50,285 bases of DNA from Hahella sp. (GCA_028280065.1 JANQMN010000127.1:1-50285), one strand, 5' to 3'. Counted from the first letter of the stretch, positions 33,696-43,117 are shown. Made by a program: numbers and translations. Notes: a model not told the origin generated them from the sequence alone.

Positions 33696-36380
33696 CTACA
33701 GAGCATCTTTAGCATTAGCCTCCAGAAACTCCAGTACCATATTTTGCTCGTCCTGTGAGAGGCTGGTGTAGCCAAACATGGATTGCTGTGTGACAGCGCG
33801 CCATTCGTTTATGGTTAACTCCTCTGGATCACGGGTTACATGGCACTGGGTACAGCTTTGATAGTAAAGCTTTTCGGCGGGTTCAAGGTCGGCCCAGGCG
33901 TCGCTTCTGACGCTTTTGGCGCGTTCAATCAAGTTCATTGCCTTGATATTAATCGTTATATTGTTGGTTTCCACTGCGGGTGGTTCGAAGGCTCTATTTG
34001 GACTCTCGGCATCCGTACACTTTTTCATGGATGCGATACAAGTATTGGCACTAGTTGCCTGGCTTAGTTCACTGCAGGCTTTGCTGGTGGTAATCATATT
34101 GATTGAGCCGCTGTTACAGCGTCCTTGATTGTCCAGTTGTATCCATTGGCCTTCTTCCAGAGTGACGACACCCGGCATGATTTCTTCTGAAAGTCTGGCG
34201 CCGGCGATGACGGAACCGCGCTCGTTGTATAGCTCAACCAAATCTCCGTCTTGGATGTTGGCGTTGCTGGCATCTACGGGATTAATCAGGACATACTGCC
34301 GCCCTTGCACGCCTTCGTCGTTTCGTAAACTGGTATTAGCCATCTGCGAATGCAGGCGCATATAGGGGTGCGGACTCAGTACATGTACCTGGCCTGGTTG
34401 GGCATTGCCCAAGTATTCGGCGGGCTCTATCCATTTCGGCATTGGCGGGCAGCCATCGGCATTGAATCCTGCGATGGTTTCGCAATACAGTTCGATCTTA
34501 CCCGAGGAAGTGTGCAGCGGATTCGCTTGCGGATCTTGATAGAAGTCCCCATGTCGCACCCAGTGGCGAGCGGTTTCCGGGGTATCGAGGAAGGTAACGC
34601 CTTTTTCCCAAAACTCATAAAACGGCATGGTAGCGCTGGAGTTCCGGTATGCATCTTCAATAATGCCTTCCCGGGTCATCCCTTCAGAATAAGGTCCTTC
34701 CACACCCAATTTAACTGCGAGCTGACGAAAGATTTCATAGTCGTCCAGACTCTCGCCAATGGGCTCGACGACTTGACGCATCGCGTAGATCTTGTCTTTG
34801 CTATAGGTCCCGCCGAATCCGATATCATTGCGTTCCAGGGTAGTGGTAGCAGGCAGTACGATGTCGGCAAAACGGGCGGATGCGCACCACCAGGGATCTT
34901 GGCACACAATGGTTTCGACCTGCCCATTCAACGCGGCGATGAGTTCGTTGGTATTCTGGTGGTGAGACATATAGTTGCCGCCAGCATTGTGGATCAACTT
35001 GATATTGGGATAGACCTGTTCCGCTCCATTGCGTTTATAGGTCTTACCTGGATTGAGCAGCATTTCCGTAATTCGCGAGGCCGGGCACTTGGTTTTCACC
35101 AGGTTCCGCCCTTGCGCAATAAAACGGGACGATGGCATGGCATTACCAGACACGGGCATGCCGCCATTGCCATAGTGCCAACTGAAGCCCACGCCTTCTC
35201 CGGGTTTGCCGATTTTACCCAGCATGGCCGCAAAGTTGATGATCGACCAATGGGTCATTTCGCCGTGATCCGCGCGTTGTAGCGACCACGCACCTGCAAA
35301 TTGTGTGCGTTTGCTGGCAAAGAGTTCCGCAAGCTCGATGATTTTCTGTGCGGGGATGCCAGTGATCTGAGCGGCCCATTCGGGGGTTTTGGCTGGCGTA
35401 CCATCGGCATCGAGACCCAGCAGATAATCCAGGAATTGATTTAAACCGACGGTGTAGATATTCAGGTAAGTCTGATCATGCAGATCATTGGTGTAGACAT
35501 GATACGCCATGGCGAGAAACAGGGCGGTGTCGGTATTGGGAATAATCTTAACCCATTCCGCATCCAGTTCCTTGTCGGTGCGCGTGACCTGGGGATTGAT
35601 ACTGATAAACTGTACGCCATTTTCTTTGATTTGCTTCCATTTCGGGTACATCTGGTGATCCGCTACCGGGTATTCGATACGGCAGTTTTTCCACGGATCA
35701 CAGCCGATCATCACCATCACTTCGGTGTTTTGGAGCAACACCTCCCAGGCCGTCTGTGGTGAATAGACTTCAATATCGCCGAGTATATGCGGCAGGCTTA
35801 TCTGGGATGCACCGGTGGAATAATCGCCGGTGGGCGTGGTATGTCCACCAATCAAGCCGAAAAAACGGCCTTGCAATACGCGCGGTTTGAACAAACCCGC
35901 GTGTGACCAGCCACTGTTACTGAAGATCGATTCATTGCCATACTGCTCAATGGTATTGAGTATGGCGTTTGCAGTGATCGCCAGGGCTTCGTCCCAAGTC
36001 ACCCGTACAAAAGGTTCCTTACCACGAAGTTCAGGCCGCGTATCGCCCCCAAGGTTTTCGAGATAGGATTTACGCACCATGGGGAACTTGATCCGGGTCT
36101 TGTCGTATAACCGGTCCAAAATGCCTTCGGTCACCATTTTGGTCGGGAAGGCATCGATATCGTTCAATGGCTGCACGCCTATCATCACACCATTGAGCAC
36201 CACGGAGTTGAAAGCCCCGAAATGGGTGGCGTGGGGGATAAGTTCAGCCCCTTCCGGAATGTCCGGATTGGCATCAGAACTGTCTGAGCTGGAACTGCAG
36301 CCAAAAATAGTGAGCCCGCCAGCGGCTACTGAGGTTGCAATCGAGTATTTTAGAAATTCTCTTCTGCTGATTTGACGCAT
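33696..36380 (-). CDS. TorA/DorA-type molybdopterin reductase with C-terminal cytochrome c domain
   Basis: 894 aa from the ATG at 36380 (GGAGAG 8-9 nt upstream). Tat signal RQISRREFLKY, then a Cys-Ser-rich stretch. The catalytic part matches the DMSO/TMAO reductase family: PHATHFGAF, WDEALAITANAI, HTTPTGDYSTGASQISLPH with the Ser that binds molybdenum, then EVYSPQTAWE as in TorA. No N-terminal 4Fe-4S cysteines, as expected for this group. Unlike E. coli TorA it continues into a tail (about 815-894) with CTQCHV, a haem c site, which resembles the last domain of TorC-type cytochromes. Periplasmic S- or N-oxide reduction is likely. The three-haem lipoprotein gene lies 89 bp upstream. Confidence 0.85.
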   Translation of the reverse strand: MRQISRREFLKYSIATSVAAGGLTIFGCSSSSDSSDANPDIPEGAELIPHATHFGAFNSVVLNGVMIGVQPLNDIDAFPTKMVTEGILDRLYDKTRIKFPMVRKSYLENLGGDTRPELRGKEPFVRVTWDEALAITANAILNTIEQYGNESIFSNSGWSHAGLFKPRVLQGRFFGLIGGHTTPTGDYSTGASQISLPHILGDIEVYSPQTAWEVLLQNTEVMVMIGCDPWKNCRIEYPVADHQMYPKWKQIKENGVQFISINPQVTRTDKELDAEWVKIIPNTDTALFLAMAYHVYTNDLHDQTYLNIYTVGLNQFLDYLLGLDADGTPAKTPEWAAQITGIPAQKIIELAELFASKRTQFAGAWSLQRADHGEMTHWSIINFAAMLGKIGKPGEGVGFSWHYGNGGMPVSGNAMPSSRFIAQGRNLVKTKCPASRITEMLLNPGKTYKRNGAEQVYPNIKLIHNAGGNYMSHHQNTNELIAALNGQVETIVCQDPWWCASARFADIVLPATTTLERNDIGFGGTYSKDKIYAMRQVVEPIGESLDDYEIFRQLAVKLGVEGPYSEGMTREGIIEDAYRNSSATMPFYEFWEKGVTFLDTPETARHWVRHGDFYQDPQANPLHTSSGKIELYCETIAGFNADGCPPMPKWIEPAEYLGNAQPGQVHVLSPHPYMRLHSQMANTSLRNDEGVQGRQYVLINPVDASNANIQDGDLVELYNERGSVIAGARLSEEIMPGVVTLEEGQWIQLDNQGRCNSGSINMITTSKACSELSQATSANTCIASMKKCTDAESPNRAFEPPAVETNNITINIKAMNLIERAKSVRSDAWADLEPAEKLYYQSCTQCHVTRDPEELTINEWRAVTQQSMFGYTSLSQDEQNMVLEFLEANAKDAL

Positions 36381-36469
36381 GGCTTTTCTCTCCAATTTTC
36401 AACGTGCCCAACGGCTATTGCGGTATAGTTTCTGCTACCTGATATAGCTTCTACTGTCCTATATAGTGC

Positions 36470-37903
36470 CTACTGAATGGTGGCCAGATAGGCGCGCAGG
36501 TCCGTCATTTCTTCTTCAGTGAGATTGCCCAGGCTGGACATGTCTTCAGAACGCTGGAGAAAGCCCGCTACTATAGAGTTGGGCGTGGGGATCAGTTCCA
36601 GCGATACATCCTCCCCGTGACAGGAATCGCAGTCGTAGGTGACATCCCACAGGTTTTCTCCGCGCGCCACCATGTCAGCATCAAAAGCGCTGATGGTGAT
36701 GCTGTCGGAATCCGAATTGACACCGTTATCAATAACTAAGGTGACGAGATACTCGCCAACTTGATCCACTACTAGTGATGAGACCGCCGAGTTGTAATTA
36801 ATCAGTATGGCCTGGCTTTCCGCTGGACTTTCTTCCAATTGCCACTGAATGCTGAGGTTGCTGTTATTGGTATAAAGACTGTTGGCGCTGTCCAGATATA
36901 CGATTGAATCGATAGCCGCAAATTGATTTGAGCCTGCATCCGCCAGAATCACAGTGTTCCCGGAAGGATTCCGAAGCGAGTTCAGATACATCAACATATC
37001 CGCCACTTCCAATGCGGTAGGATTACCCATTGCAAAGCGTGTCATGGTGGTACCCGGTTTACCCCATCGCACCCGATGCATAAATTCTGATGGTGCACCG
37101 TCTTCTTCAAGGAATGCCAACAAACCGCCTTCTCCTGGTAAGAAATCTGAATAAACGGTGGAATCAGAGTTCGGATCCCCATGACAAATAACACAGACCG
37201 TGGCGTAGTAAGATTCGCCGCGCTCAATCGAGGCATCTTCACGTAGGGTGTAAGCTACCGGCGTTTGACTGCTGTCGATGCTTTTAAACACCTGATCCGG
37301 CTGCGCCGTGGCGGCATTGAGGAAGACCAGAAGGTCGTTCAGCTGTTGATTGCTGAACGACGCGTTTTGGCTGTAGTCGGGATGCGTATTACCGAGACTG
37401 GCGCTGATAGACGAACCATCCCAGATCTCACTTCCTTCTGCCCAACTGCGCCCACCTATGCCCATCACCTGTTCTTTGGTGATGGAACTGTAGTTGCCGA
37501 AATTGCCGATGGAGATGGATCTGCTTACAGTGTTGGAGTCGCCTAACCCGCTATTCGGTTGCAAAGCCCGACGTATCCAATGAGCCGCGCCACCAGATTG
37601 TCCCAGCATATCCCAACCGTGGCAGGATACACATTTGACATAGGCAGAGGCAGGTTCTTCTTCAGGCAGAACCCCTGTGCCGCCATTAGCAACGGCGACC
37701 CAATTCTCATACACCGCCGCTCCTGCAGTGATCTGGGCGTCAGAAGTGAAATCAAATGTTGAGATTTCAACGGTGTTTTCAGAATCACTTCCAGATCCGC
37801 AGCCACACAGCGTTAAAGATATCAGCAAAAGAAAGAGGCGACTTAACGGACCTTCATGGAAACTATATCTGCCTGAAACTAATTCGGAGAAAGTCATACT
37901 CAT
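36470..37903 (-). CDS. Three-haem cytochrome c lipoprotein
   Basis: 477 aa from the ATG at 37903 (upstream TTG start has no support). Lipobox LCGC at about residue 34. Three haem c sites: KCVSCHGWD, VCVICHGDP and DCDSCHGED, the first two in one c-type domain pair, the third near the end in a separate monohaem domain. Between them (about 310-400) is a PKD-like segment (ILADAGSNQFAAIDSIVYLD). It precedes the reductase on the same strand, so it most likely passes electrons to it, replacing a NapC/TorC-type membrane cytochrome. Anchored lipoprotein; quinol-linked partner not seen here. Confidence 0.8.
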   Translation of the reverse strand: MSMTFSELVSGRYSFHEGPLSRLFLLLISLTLCGCGSGSDSENTVEISTFDFTSDAQITAGAAVYENWVAVANGGTGVLPEEEPASAYVKCVSCHGWDMLGQSGGAAHWIRRALQPNSGLGDSNTVSRSISIGNFGNYSSITKEQVMGIGGRSWAEGSEIWDGSSISASLGNTHPDYSQNASFSNQQLNDLLVFLNAATAQPDQVFKSIDSSQTPVAYTLREDASIERGESYYATVCVICHGDPNSDSTVYSDFLPGEGGLLAFLEEDGAPSEFMHRVRWGKPGTTMTRFAMGNPTALEVADMLMYLNSLRNPSGNTVILADAGSNQFAAIDSIVYLDSANSLYTNNSNLSIQWQLEESPAESQAILINYNSAVSSLVVDQVGEYLVTLVIDNGVNSDSDSITISAFDADMVARGENLWDVTYDCDSCHGEDVSLELIPTPNSIVAGFLQRSEDMSSLGNLTEEEMTDLRAYLATIQ

Positions 37904-38310
37904 GCTGTCACCCAACAAATTCTGGACATGGTTTTTGCAGTTCCGGAAACGCAGACTCAATTGTCAGGCAAGATGCAATGCTAGGTGGGCTTACCGGTGA
38001 TTAGTTTCCGCGTTCCCATCAGTTAGTTACAGCTGTCAGTATTTTCCCTGTTTGTGAACAATCCTTTACAAATGTATGACAGGGACGACATACCGAAGAC
38101 TAATCTGATTTGCGTCATGACTAGACCCAATTGCTGATTGAGAGAGATTCTTTACGCATTTTCCCAACTACTACTAAAAACAGTCATTGCCACAGTCAGG
38201 GATGCTTGAGATCTCGGTATTCGAATTTAAAAAAGGCATAACATGAGTGCACAAGGATATTTGTGTTTAAATACTTCCCCCTTTTGATTTTATTGATGGA
38301 GTCGTAATTG
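37904..38310. promoter_or_regulatory. Intergenic region between cytochrome and methyltransferase genes
   Basis: 407 bp between two divergent genes, so it should hold both promoters. I see TGTTTGTGAACA, a 12-bp palindrome-like site at 38049-38060, inside a wider CTGTCA (38033-38038) and TGACAG (38077-38082) pair, which might be regulator sites. No FNR-type TTGAT...ATCAA site is evident although anaerobic control of the reductase would be expected. No gene-like frame. Confidence 0.35.
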
Positions 38311-38871
38311 ATGGGTGAATGGAATGCAGAAACAGCCGAATGGTATGTAAGTCACTATGGCGATTATGCTACCAATCGACTTGGCCTAAAAAATTTGAAC
38401 ATTGAGGCCGGTTCGACTGTGGTCGATGTCGGTTGCGGTACCGGGTGTGCGTTAAGGCATGTTTCCAATCAAGTGGTTAGTGGCACCCTAATGGGTGTTG
38501 ATCCAGTGCCTCGCATGGTCGAAATCGCCAGAGAACAAACCGTGAATCATGTAGCTGCGGATCGGATTACTTTCCATGAAGGGACAGCGGAGTCTCTTCC
38601 AGTAAGCGATGCTGCTGCCGATATCGTACTAGCTTTTGAATCATTTGATCATTGGAAAGATCAAGCCCAAGGATTAAAGGAAGTGCGCCGGGTCCTTACA
38701 GCTAACGGCCGCTTTATCGTTGTTAAAGACGGTGGTTTACCAAACGGCAGCAATGCAAAACAAGCTTTTAAGGCCGCATTGGAGAAAGCGGGTTTTGCTA
38801 TTGCCGAAGAAAAAAACATAACCGAAGGTGAGGTAAACTGTACTCGCTGGGTGTGTGTTTTGAACGTCTAA
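38311..38871 (+). CDS. Class I SAM-dependent methyltransferase (Methyltransf_11)
   Basis: 186 aa from the ATG at 38311 (GGAG about 10 nt upstream). SAM-binding motif I VVDVGCGTGCALRHV, the acidic loop GVDPVPRMVEIA, motif II region RITFHEGTAESLP and DIVLAFESFDHW, then EVRRVLTANGRFIVV. Small and complete. The substrate cannot be told from the sequence; the family includes UbiE-like and many small-molecule methylases. Cytoplasmic, single gene. Confidence 0.85.
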   Translation: MGEWNAETAEWYVSHYGDYATNRLGLKNLNIEAGSTVVDVGCGTGCALRHVSNQVVSGTLMGVDPVPRMVEIAREQTVNHVAADRITFHEGTAESLPVSDAAADIVLAFESFDHWKDQAQGLKEVRRVLTANGRFIVVKDGGLPNGSNAKQAFKAALEKAGFAIAEEKNITEGEVNCTRWVCVLNV

Positions 38872-38979
38872 AGACCTGAGCAATACTTAAAAAGAAAGAA
38901 GTTTGGGCTGGGTTAAACCACGAAAGGGCTTATGTAATATAGACGATGGTTTCCGTTTTCATTTGTTAGGCGGCATCAA

Positions 38980-39600
38980 TTATTTGTCCGACTGGTTTTT
39001 CTCCGAGACCACACTGGATTCGCAGAACTTGTCAGTCGCTTTGCCTTCAATCTGCAGATAAAAAGACCGAATTTCTTCCAGGTCTTTATCGAAGTCTCCT
39101 GTCGGTGTAAAAATCGGACCCAAGCCGCCTTCTTTTTTAGGGAAGTTTAGGTAGCCTAAGACGATTGGGACGTTGGCTCCGTTGGCAATATGGTAAAAAC
39201 CGCTTTTCCAGTAACGCACTTTTTCCCTGGTTCCTTCAGGGGGGATCACAACGGTGAGTTTTTCGGCTTCGTTGAAGGCATCTATAGTGCGTTGCACCAG
39301 GCTCTGCTTTGCAGAACGATCGACTGAGATTCCACCGAGCCAGCGCATGATGGGACCGCGCCAGGAACTAAACAGCGTATTTTTACCCATCCAGTAGATT
39401 TTCAAGCGATAGTGAAAAGCCATCAGTAAGGTAAAATAGAAGTCCCAGTTACTGGTATGCGGGGCTGCAATAAGCACGTATTTCGGTATGTTCGGCAGCT
39501 CGCCTTGGACTTTCCAACCCGCAAGGCGCAATAAGCCGCGCGAAACATAGTGACAAATCGTAGCTACCACCGGTGTATCAAAAATGGTGTACTTCTGCAT
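38980..39600 (-). CDS. 1-acylglycerol-3-phosphate acyltransferase-like (PlsC family)
   Basis: 206 aa. The acyltransferase motif I is AAPHTSNWDFYFTLL (HxxxxD as H-TSNW-D), followed by YWMGKNTLFSSWRGPIMRWL, GGISVDRSAKQ as motif II, and VVIPPEGTREKV as motif III (EGTR). Membrane-associated through N-terminal hydrophobic residues. Shorter than E. coli PlsC (245 aa), and of the group that often modifies other lipids, so the exact acceptor is uncertain. Complete, monocistronic. Confidence 0.85.
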   Translation of the reverse strand: MQKYTIFDTPVVATICHYVSRGLLRLAGWKVQGELPNIPKYVLIAAPHTSNWDFYFTLLMAFHYRLKIYWMGKNTLFSSWRGPIMRWLGGISVDRSAKQSLVQRTIDAFNEAEKLTVVIPPEGTREKVRYWKSGFYHIANGANVPIVLGYLNFPKKEGGLGPIFTPTGDFDKDLEEIRSFYLQIEGKATDKFCESSVVSEKNQSDK

Positions 39601-39889
39601 AAATTGACTTCTTGGTTAGGAGGCTAGGCCATTAGGTGTGACTCGTTGGCAACGATACAAAGCCGATTAATAGAGGGGAGTAAGTATATCGTTTCCCACC
39701 GAAGAATGATTCTGTTTCTACGCCAATTGACCTTATGGAAATAAAATTTCCTCACTCTGTTCAACGAGCCGAGTTGCAGACTTGTATTAAACAGCTTGAC
39801 CAATAACCCAACTTGCTTTTACCTTTTAGGCAACTGAGAATCTATTTTGGATCTGAACTCACGCTGCATTGCATCTGTTGGAGATAGAA

Positions 39890-40129
39890 GTGAAAAATAC
39901 TAAAACAATTGGTTTACTGAGCTCTCTTATTTTTACGCCGGTGGCACTGGCCCATCCGGGGCATGACCATGGCCATTGGCTGAGTGATCCCATCCATATT
40001 TTGTCTGTCATTGCAATGATCGGTCTTCTGGTAGCAAGCTATTCGTTGATCAGAAAGAATGGCCGCAAGAAAATCCAAAAGATTGAAAATCCTGTTGATC
40101 TGCAAAAAGGAAAGAAGCACGAACGATAA
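39890..40129 (+). CDS. Small His-rich exported membrane protein
   Basis: 79 aa from a GTG at 39890, chosen because GGAG lies about 7 nt upstream; the longer TTG start has none. Signal-like segment ending PVALA, then HPGHDHGHW, a metal-binding cluster of four histidines, then one membrane helix (IHILSVIAMIGLLVASYSLI) and a basic cytoplasmic tail. A small metal-sensing or delivery protein is imaginable; the family is not recognised. Confidence 0.6.
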   Translation: MKNTKTIGLLSSLIFTPVALAHPGHDHGHWLSDPIHILSVIAMIGLLVASYSLIRKNGRKKIQKIENPVDLQKGKKHER

Positions 40130-40172
40130 ACCCGCCACCCAATACCTGGGAATGCTGGGTGCTTAGCTCGAA

Positions 40173-41324
40173 TTAGTCCTTTTTGCTTATCAGAAAAATA
40201 GCGCATTCAAAGGCGTCGAGTTGAACCTTCTGTTCGCCGTGAACCAAGGAATGACGGCGGTTTTTAGAACCGTCTAAAGTAAGTCGTCTAATCTGATACT
40301 GTCCATCTGGATTAAGTGGCAGCTGGCCGGTGGCAAGTTCTAAAAGCATTGGTTGATCACTCAGGTTAAACCCTCCCACCGCCATGTCCCCATTGGCTAG
40401 CGGTTTAACCCAGATCTGCCGACGCATGTCATTCTGCCAACTGTCAATAATTCTGTTTGCCTGAATGCCAAGGGGATCTTGATTGATAGCCACTAGATCC
40501 GGATGTTGCAGAAGACGTTGCGAAAAGTTGTCAATACTGCGGATGTCCGCACCTATCATTAGCGGCGCGGCCAACATGCACCATAAGCTGAAATGGCTGA
40601 CGTACTGATGTTGTGTACATCCCCCTTCTGCGACGAATCCCTGGTTGTTTAATCCGACAACCAGCATGTCAGGATCATTCCATCCTTGAGGGCCGGCGTA
40701 AGAGGAAAGACCGTTCTGCATGTCGAAGCCCACCCATCGGACCGAATCCCATTTGTCCACCATATCGATGGTAGTGCGCCACATATGGGCACCTGTGTTG
40801 CGTGCCCATTTCCATGGCTGATTTTTGCCCCATTCGCAGATGCTGTAGCACATTGGCCGATTGGTTTCCCGAAGTGCCTGCCCCATTTTTTGATAGGCAA
40901 TTTTCGGATCGGCCCAGTCGGGAAAATAGCAGTAATCGAATTTGAGGAAGTCTGCGCCCCATTCGGCGAAGGTCTCCGCATCGATGAATTCATTGCCGAA
41001 ACTACCAGGATAGCCTGCACAGGTTTTGTTGCCGGCGCAGGAATAAATACCGAACTTAAGACCCTTGCTATGAACATAGTCGGCTAGTGCCCGCATTCCC
41101 GCTGGGAACTTCTTGGGGTCCGGAACTAATCTGCCGTTTTCCCGCGTCATTGCCTGCCAACCGTCATCGATCACCAAGTACTCATAGCCTGCAGATAGAT
41201 AGCCGGAGGAAACCAAACTGTCTGCCACGTCCATGATGAGCTGTTCATTGATCTCACAGCCAAAGGTGTTCCAACTATTCCAGCCCATCGGCGGAGTAAC
41301 TGCTATTGCGTTTTTCGTATCCAT
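40173..41324 (-). CDS. Alpha-galactosidase, GH27
   Basis: 383 aa, no signal peptide, so cytoplasmic. N-terminus TPPMGWNSWNTFGCEI and YLVIDDGWQ are typical of GH27. Nucleophile Asp130 in FLKFDYCY, acid/base Asp187 in MWRTTIDMVDKW. GWNDPDMLVVG further on, and a small beta-sandwich at the C-terminus. It removes alpha-1,6-linked galactose from melibiose- or galactomannan-type oligosaccharides. No transporter or melibiose regulator directly next to it except a LysR remnant downstream of a degraded stretch. Confidence 0.92.
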   Translation of the reverse strand: MDTKNAIAVTPPMGWNSWNTFGCEINEQLIMDVADSLVSSGYLSAGYEYLVIDDGWQAMTRENGRLVPDPKKFPAGMRALADYVHSKGLKFGIYSCAGNKTCAGYPGSFGNEFIDAETFAEWGADFLKFDYCYFPDWADPKIAYQKMGQALRETNRPMCYSICEWGKNQPWKWARNTGAHMWRTTIDMVDKWDSVRWVGFDMQNGLSSYAGPQGWNDPDMLVVGLNNQGFVAEGGCTQHQYVSHFSLWCMLAAPLMIGADIRSIDNFSQRLLQHPDLVAINQDPLGIQANRIIDSWQNDMRRQIWVKPLANGDMAVGGFNLSDQPMLLELATGQLPLNPDGQYQIRRLTLDGSKNRRHSLVHGEQKVQLDAFECAIFLISKKD

Positions 41325-41368
41325 AGGCGGTTAAATTACCAGGTTAATTATAAATATCAAAACAGAGC

Positions 41369-41476
41369 CTAGTTTAAAGCTTCAAGCAGAAAGTCTATAA
41401 ATACCCGAATTCTTGGCGAGACCAGCCGTCTGTCCAAATAAATGGCATAAGCACCGTGGATGTGCGGGCTTTGCCT
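41369..41476 (-). pseudogene. 3' remnant of a LysR-type regulator
   Basis: An open frame of 35 codons with no start reads QSPHIHGAYAIYLDRR and then LVSPRIRVFIDFLLEALN, which is the very end of LysR substrate-binding domains (the 'YPxRR.lsPrvRaFiDfl.E' motif). The 5' portion is absent, cut by the sequence that carries the small lipoprotein start at 41567. So a LysR gene once stood here on the - strand. Confidence 0.7.
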
Positions 41477-41567
41477 TCACGACCGCTGCTCTGTTGGGGT
41501 GATGGTGGACTGCACATCCGCCTAGAAAGAACGTCAATACAAGACTGCATAAAACTACCCTAATCAT
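41382..41567 (-). CDS. Small lipoprotein ORF running into the LysR remnant
   Basis: 61 aa from the ATG at 41567, with GGAG 7-8 nt upstream. Lipobox LGGC and then AVHHHPNRAA, a normal lipoprotein opening. From about residue 40 the frame enters the LysR remnant in a different phase, so its last 20 residues are probably not original. I regard the first 35-40 codons as a genuine small lipoprotein gene that lost its end, or as a chance fusion. Confidence 0.5.
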   Translation of the reverse strand: MIRVVLCSLVLTFFLGGCAVHHHPNRAAVVKAKPAHPRCLCHLFGQTAGLAKNSGIYRLSA

Positions 41568-41653
41568 TATTGTCTCCAAAAAACGGTATTTACCCTGTTA
41601 ACGTTTCAGGTGACAAGCGGTTGATGCCGGGTTTTTTTAAGAATGACCAAACT

Positions 41654-41887
41654 CTAGAAATCAATACCGGGAAAACATCTGCTCACTTCTCTTTCTGCCG
41701 CTAACCAGTCGGCAACTTCGTGACCAGGCAGAAAACCTCGCTTTTCAGCTTTTTGATAGGCGAGAGTGGCTATCATTTCTCGATATTCCTCGAACTGAGG
41801 CAACTGAATCAGGGCCATTCGGGTGGCTTTTTTACCAGAGGGATGTTGGGGGACATGATTCGTTTTAGAGCTGGTGATTTTTATCAT
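41654..41887 (-). CDS. DUF2934 protein
   Basis: 77 aa. The core EEYREMIATLAYQKAEKRGF and then LPGHEVADWLAAEREV is the DUF2934 pattern (IaelAY..ae.RGf.pG...dDWlaAE). Function unknown; short stand-alone versions are frequent in environmental proteobacteria. Probably cytoplasmic. No strong ribosome binding site noted. Confidence 0.75.
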   Translation of the reverse strand: MIKITSSKTNHVPQHPSGKKATRMALIQLPQFEEYREMIATLAYQKAEKRGFLPGHEVADWLAAEREVSRCFPGIDF

Positions 41888-42253
41888 TTGTTCGTCATCT
41901 CCGGACAGTCCTTTCAGTTTTTTCGTTGGCTAGGTTAACTATCCCTCATACGAAATACCAGAGGTAGTCGGGAACCAGGAACTAATGGGATAGAAGATGT
42001 GCGGAGTGCTTGCATGTCACTTATTAATTCAATAGTCTGAGAGCGACTAGACAGAATAAAAAGTAATGAAGCGAGTCTCTAAGCCTCCATTTTGTTTCCT
42101 CAATGCTAGTCTCGGCGGCGGCCAGACTACACCCCTTTTTTACCCCTTCGAATCTGTATGGACGAATAAACCAAAAGTAAGCCAAGTTCCGTATGGATCG
42201 CATAACGTATTGTTGCAGTTCAAGTTATTAACAGCTATTTGGCGGAAGAATTT
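41888..42253. other. Intergenic region, no gene seen
   Basis: 366 bp between divergent genes. A 63-codon + frame (42066-42257) has no ribosome binding site or family resemblance and overlaps the next gene start, so I leave it out. The region should hold the promoters of DUF2934 and of the unknown gene at 42254. Confidence 0.4.
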
Positions 42254-43117
42254 ATGAACTATCAATCGGTTGCCGACTCTCTCGATACCTTCCAAGTTCA
42301 ATTGCTTGAACTGCTTCATGAACCTCCCGACAAGTACAATCCCCGCGACTGGCAGCATTTGCTCAAATTGGCTGTTGAAGCTTGCCGCATTTATCAGCCT
42401 TATCGCTCCAATCCGTTAATCCAAAGACAGTTAGTGCTTGATTTGCTGCTTTGCCTGCGGCACCTCCTGGTGCTGCCGGATCTGAAAGGCATCGCTTGGA
42501 AAAATTGCCCCGGTCTGCACCGTTTGTCCGGAATGCAGAGTTTGGCTGGGCTGACAAGACAATTGGAAGCAGCGGAGCGGCAAATCTATCACGCACGACT
42601 GCCGGAAATTGCATTGGGGCGGGATAAGCTTATTGCCCTGGTTGAATCCATCCATTGGTTGTCTGAAAAGATTTCGAGGGAGTCCGGCTATAACCTGCCT
42701 CCATTATTCTCGCTGAAAAGCCTTCTGTTCCGCATGGTATCCTACTGGTATTTTGATGCCACGGGTACGCCGATCGACTTACCAAGTTTGGCGGAACTAA
42801 ACGAGAGCTATTCATCAGGATGCTGTCAGCTGAGGCTCGCCTTCGTCAAGGGAGAGTTTGATGCCCGGATTAGGTTTGAGAATTCGCCGGCTGATTTACG
42901 TTTCAGGTTTCATGAGTTCATGCTTTGCATCGCGCCCATGAGCTATCGGCATGGCCAGGCCATTTGGGTTGCGAAGGCTGATCCATCCCAAGGCTACTGG
43001 TTTCAACTTTCGGCGGTTCAAGAGAATGATCTCAGGAAAACCCTGGGCATTAGCCTGAAGAACCGAACTATCCGCTACTATTTGGATCACTACAGTCAAT
43101 ATTACGGTCATTACTGA
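42254..43117 (+). CDS. Hypothetical protein (287 aa)
   Basis: Starts at the ATG 42254 with GGAAG about 7 nt upstream. No signal peptide or membrane helix. A helical N-terminal half (DTFQVQLLELLHEPPDKYN, then a stretch rich in Leu and Arg) and a mixed C-terminal half. Not recognised. It precedes ycdX by 59 bp on the same strand and may be co-transcribed with it. Confidence 0.65.
   Translation: MNYQSVADSLDTFQVQLLELLHEPPDKYNPRDWQHLLKLAVEACRIYQPYRSNPLIQRQLVLDLLLCLRHLLVLPDLKGIAWKNCPGLHRLSGMQSLAGLTRQLEAAERQIYHARLPEIALGRDKLIALVESIHWLSEKISRESGYNLPPLFSLKSLLFRMVSYWYFDATGTPIDLPSLAELNESYSSGCCQLRLAFVKGEFDARIRFENSPADLRFRFHEFMLCIAPMSYRHGQAIWVAKADPSQGYWFQLSAVQENDLRKTLGISLKNRTIRYYLDHYSQYYGHY

Noticed and set aside
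34350-35282. 310-codon + frame inside the reductase gene
   Set aside because: It is antisense to a clear molybdopterin oxidoreductase and shows no domain.
38941-38979. GTTAGGC as an integron core site
   Set aside because: No paired half-site or palindrome of attC length is found around it.
42066-42257. 63-codon + frame before gene 42254
   Set aside because: No ribosome binding site, and it overlaps the better supported start.
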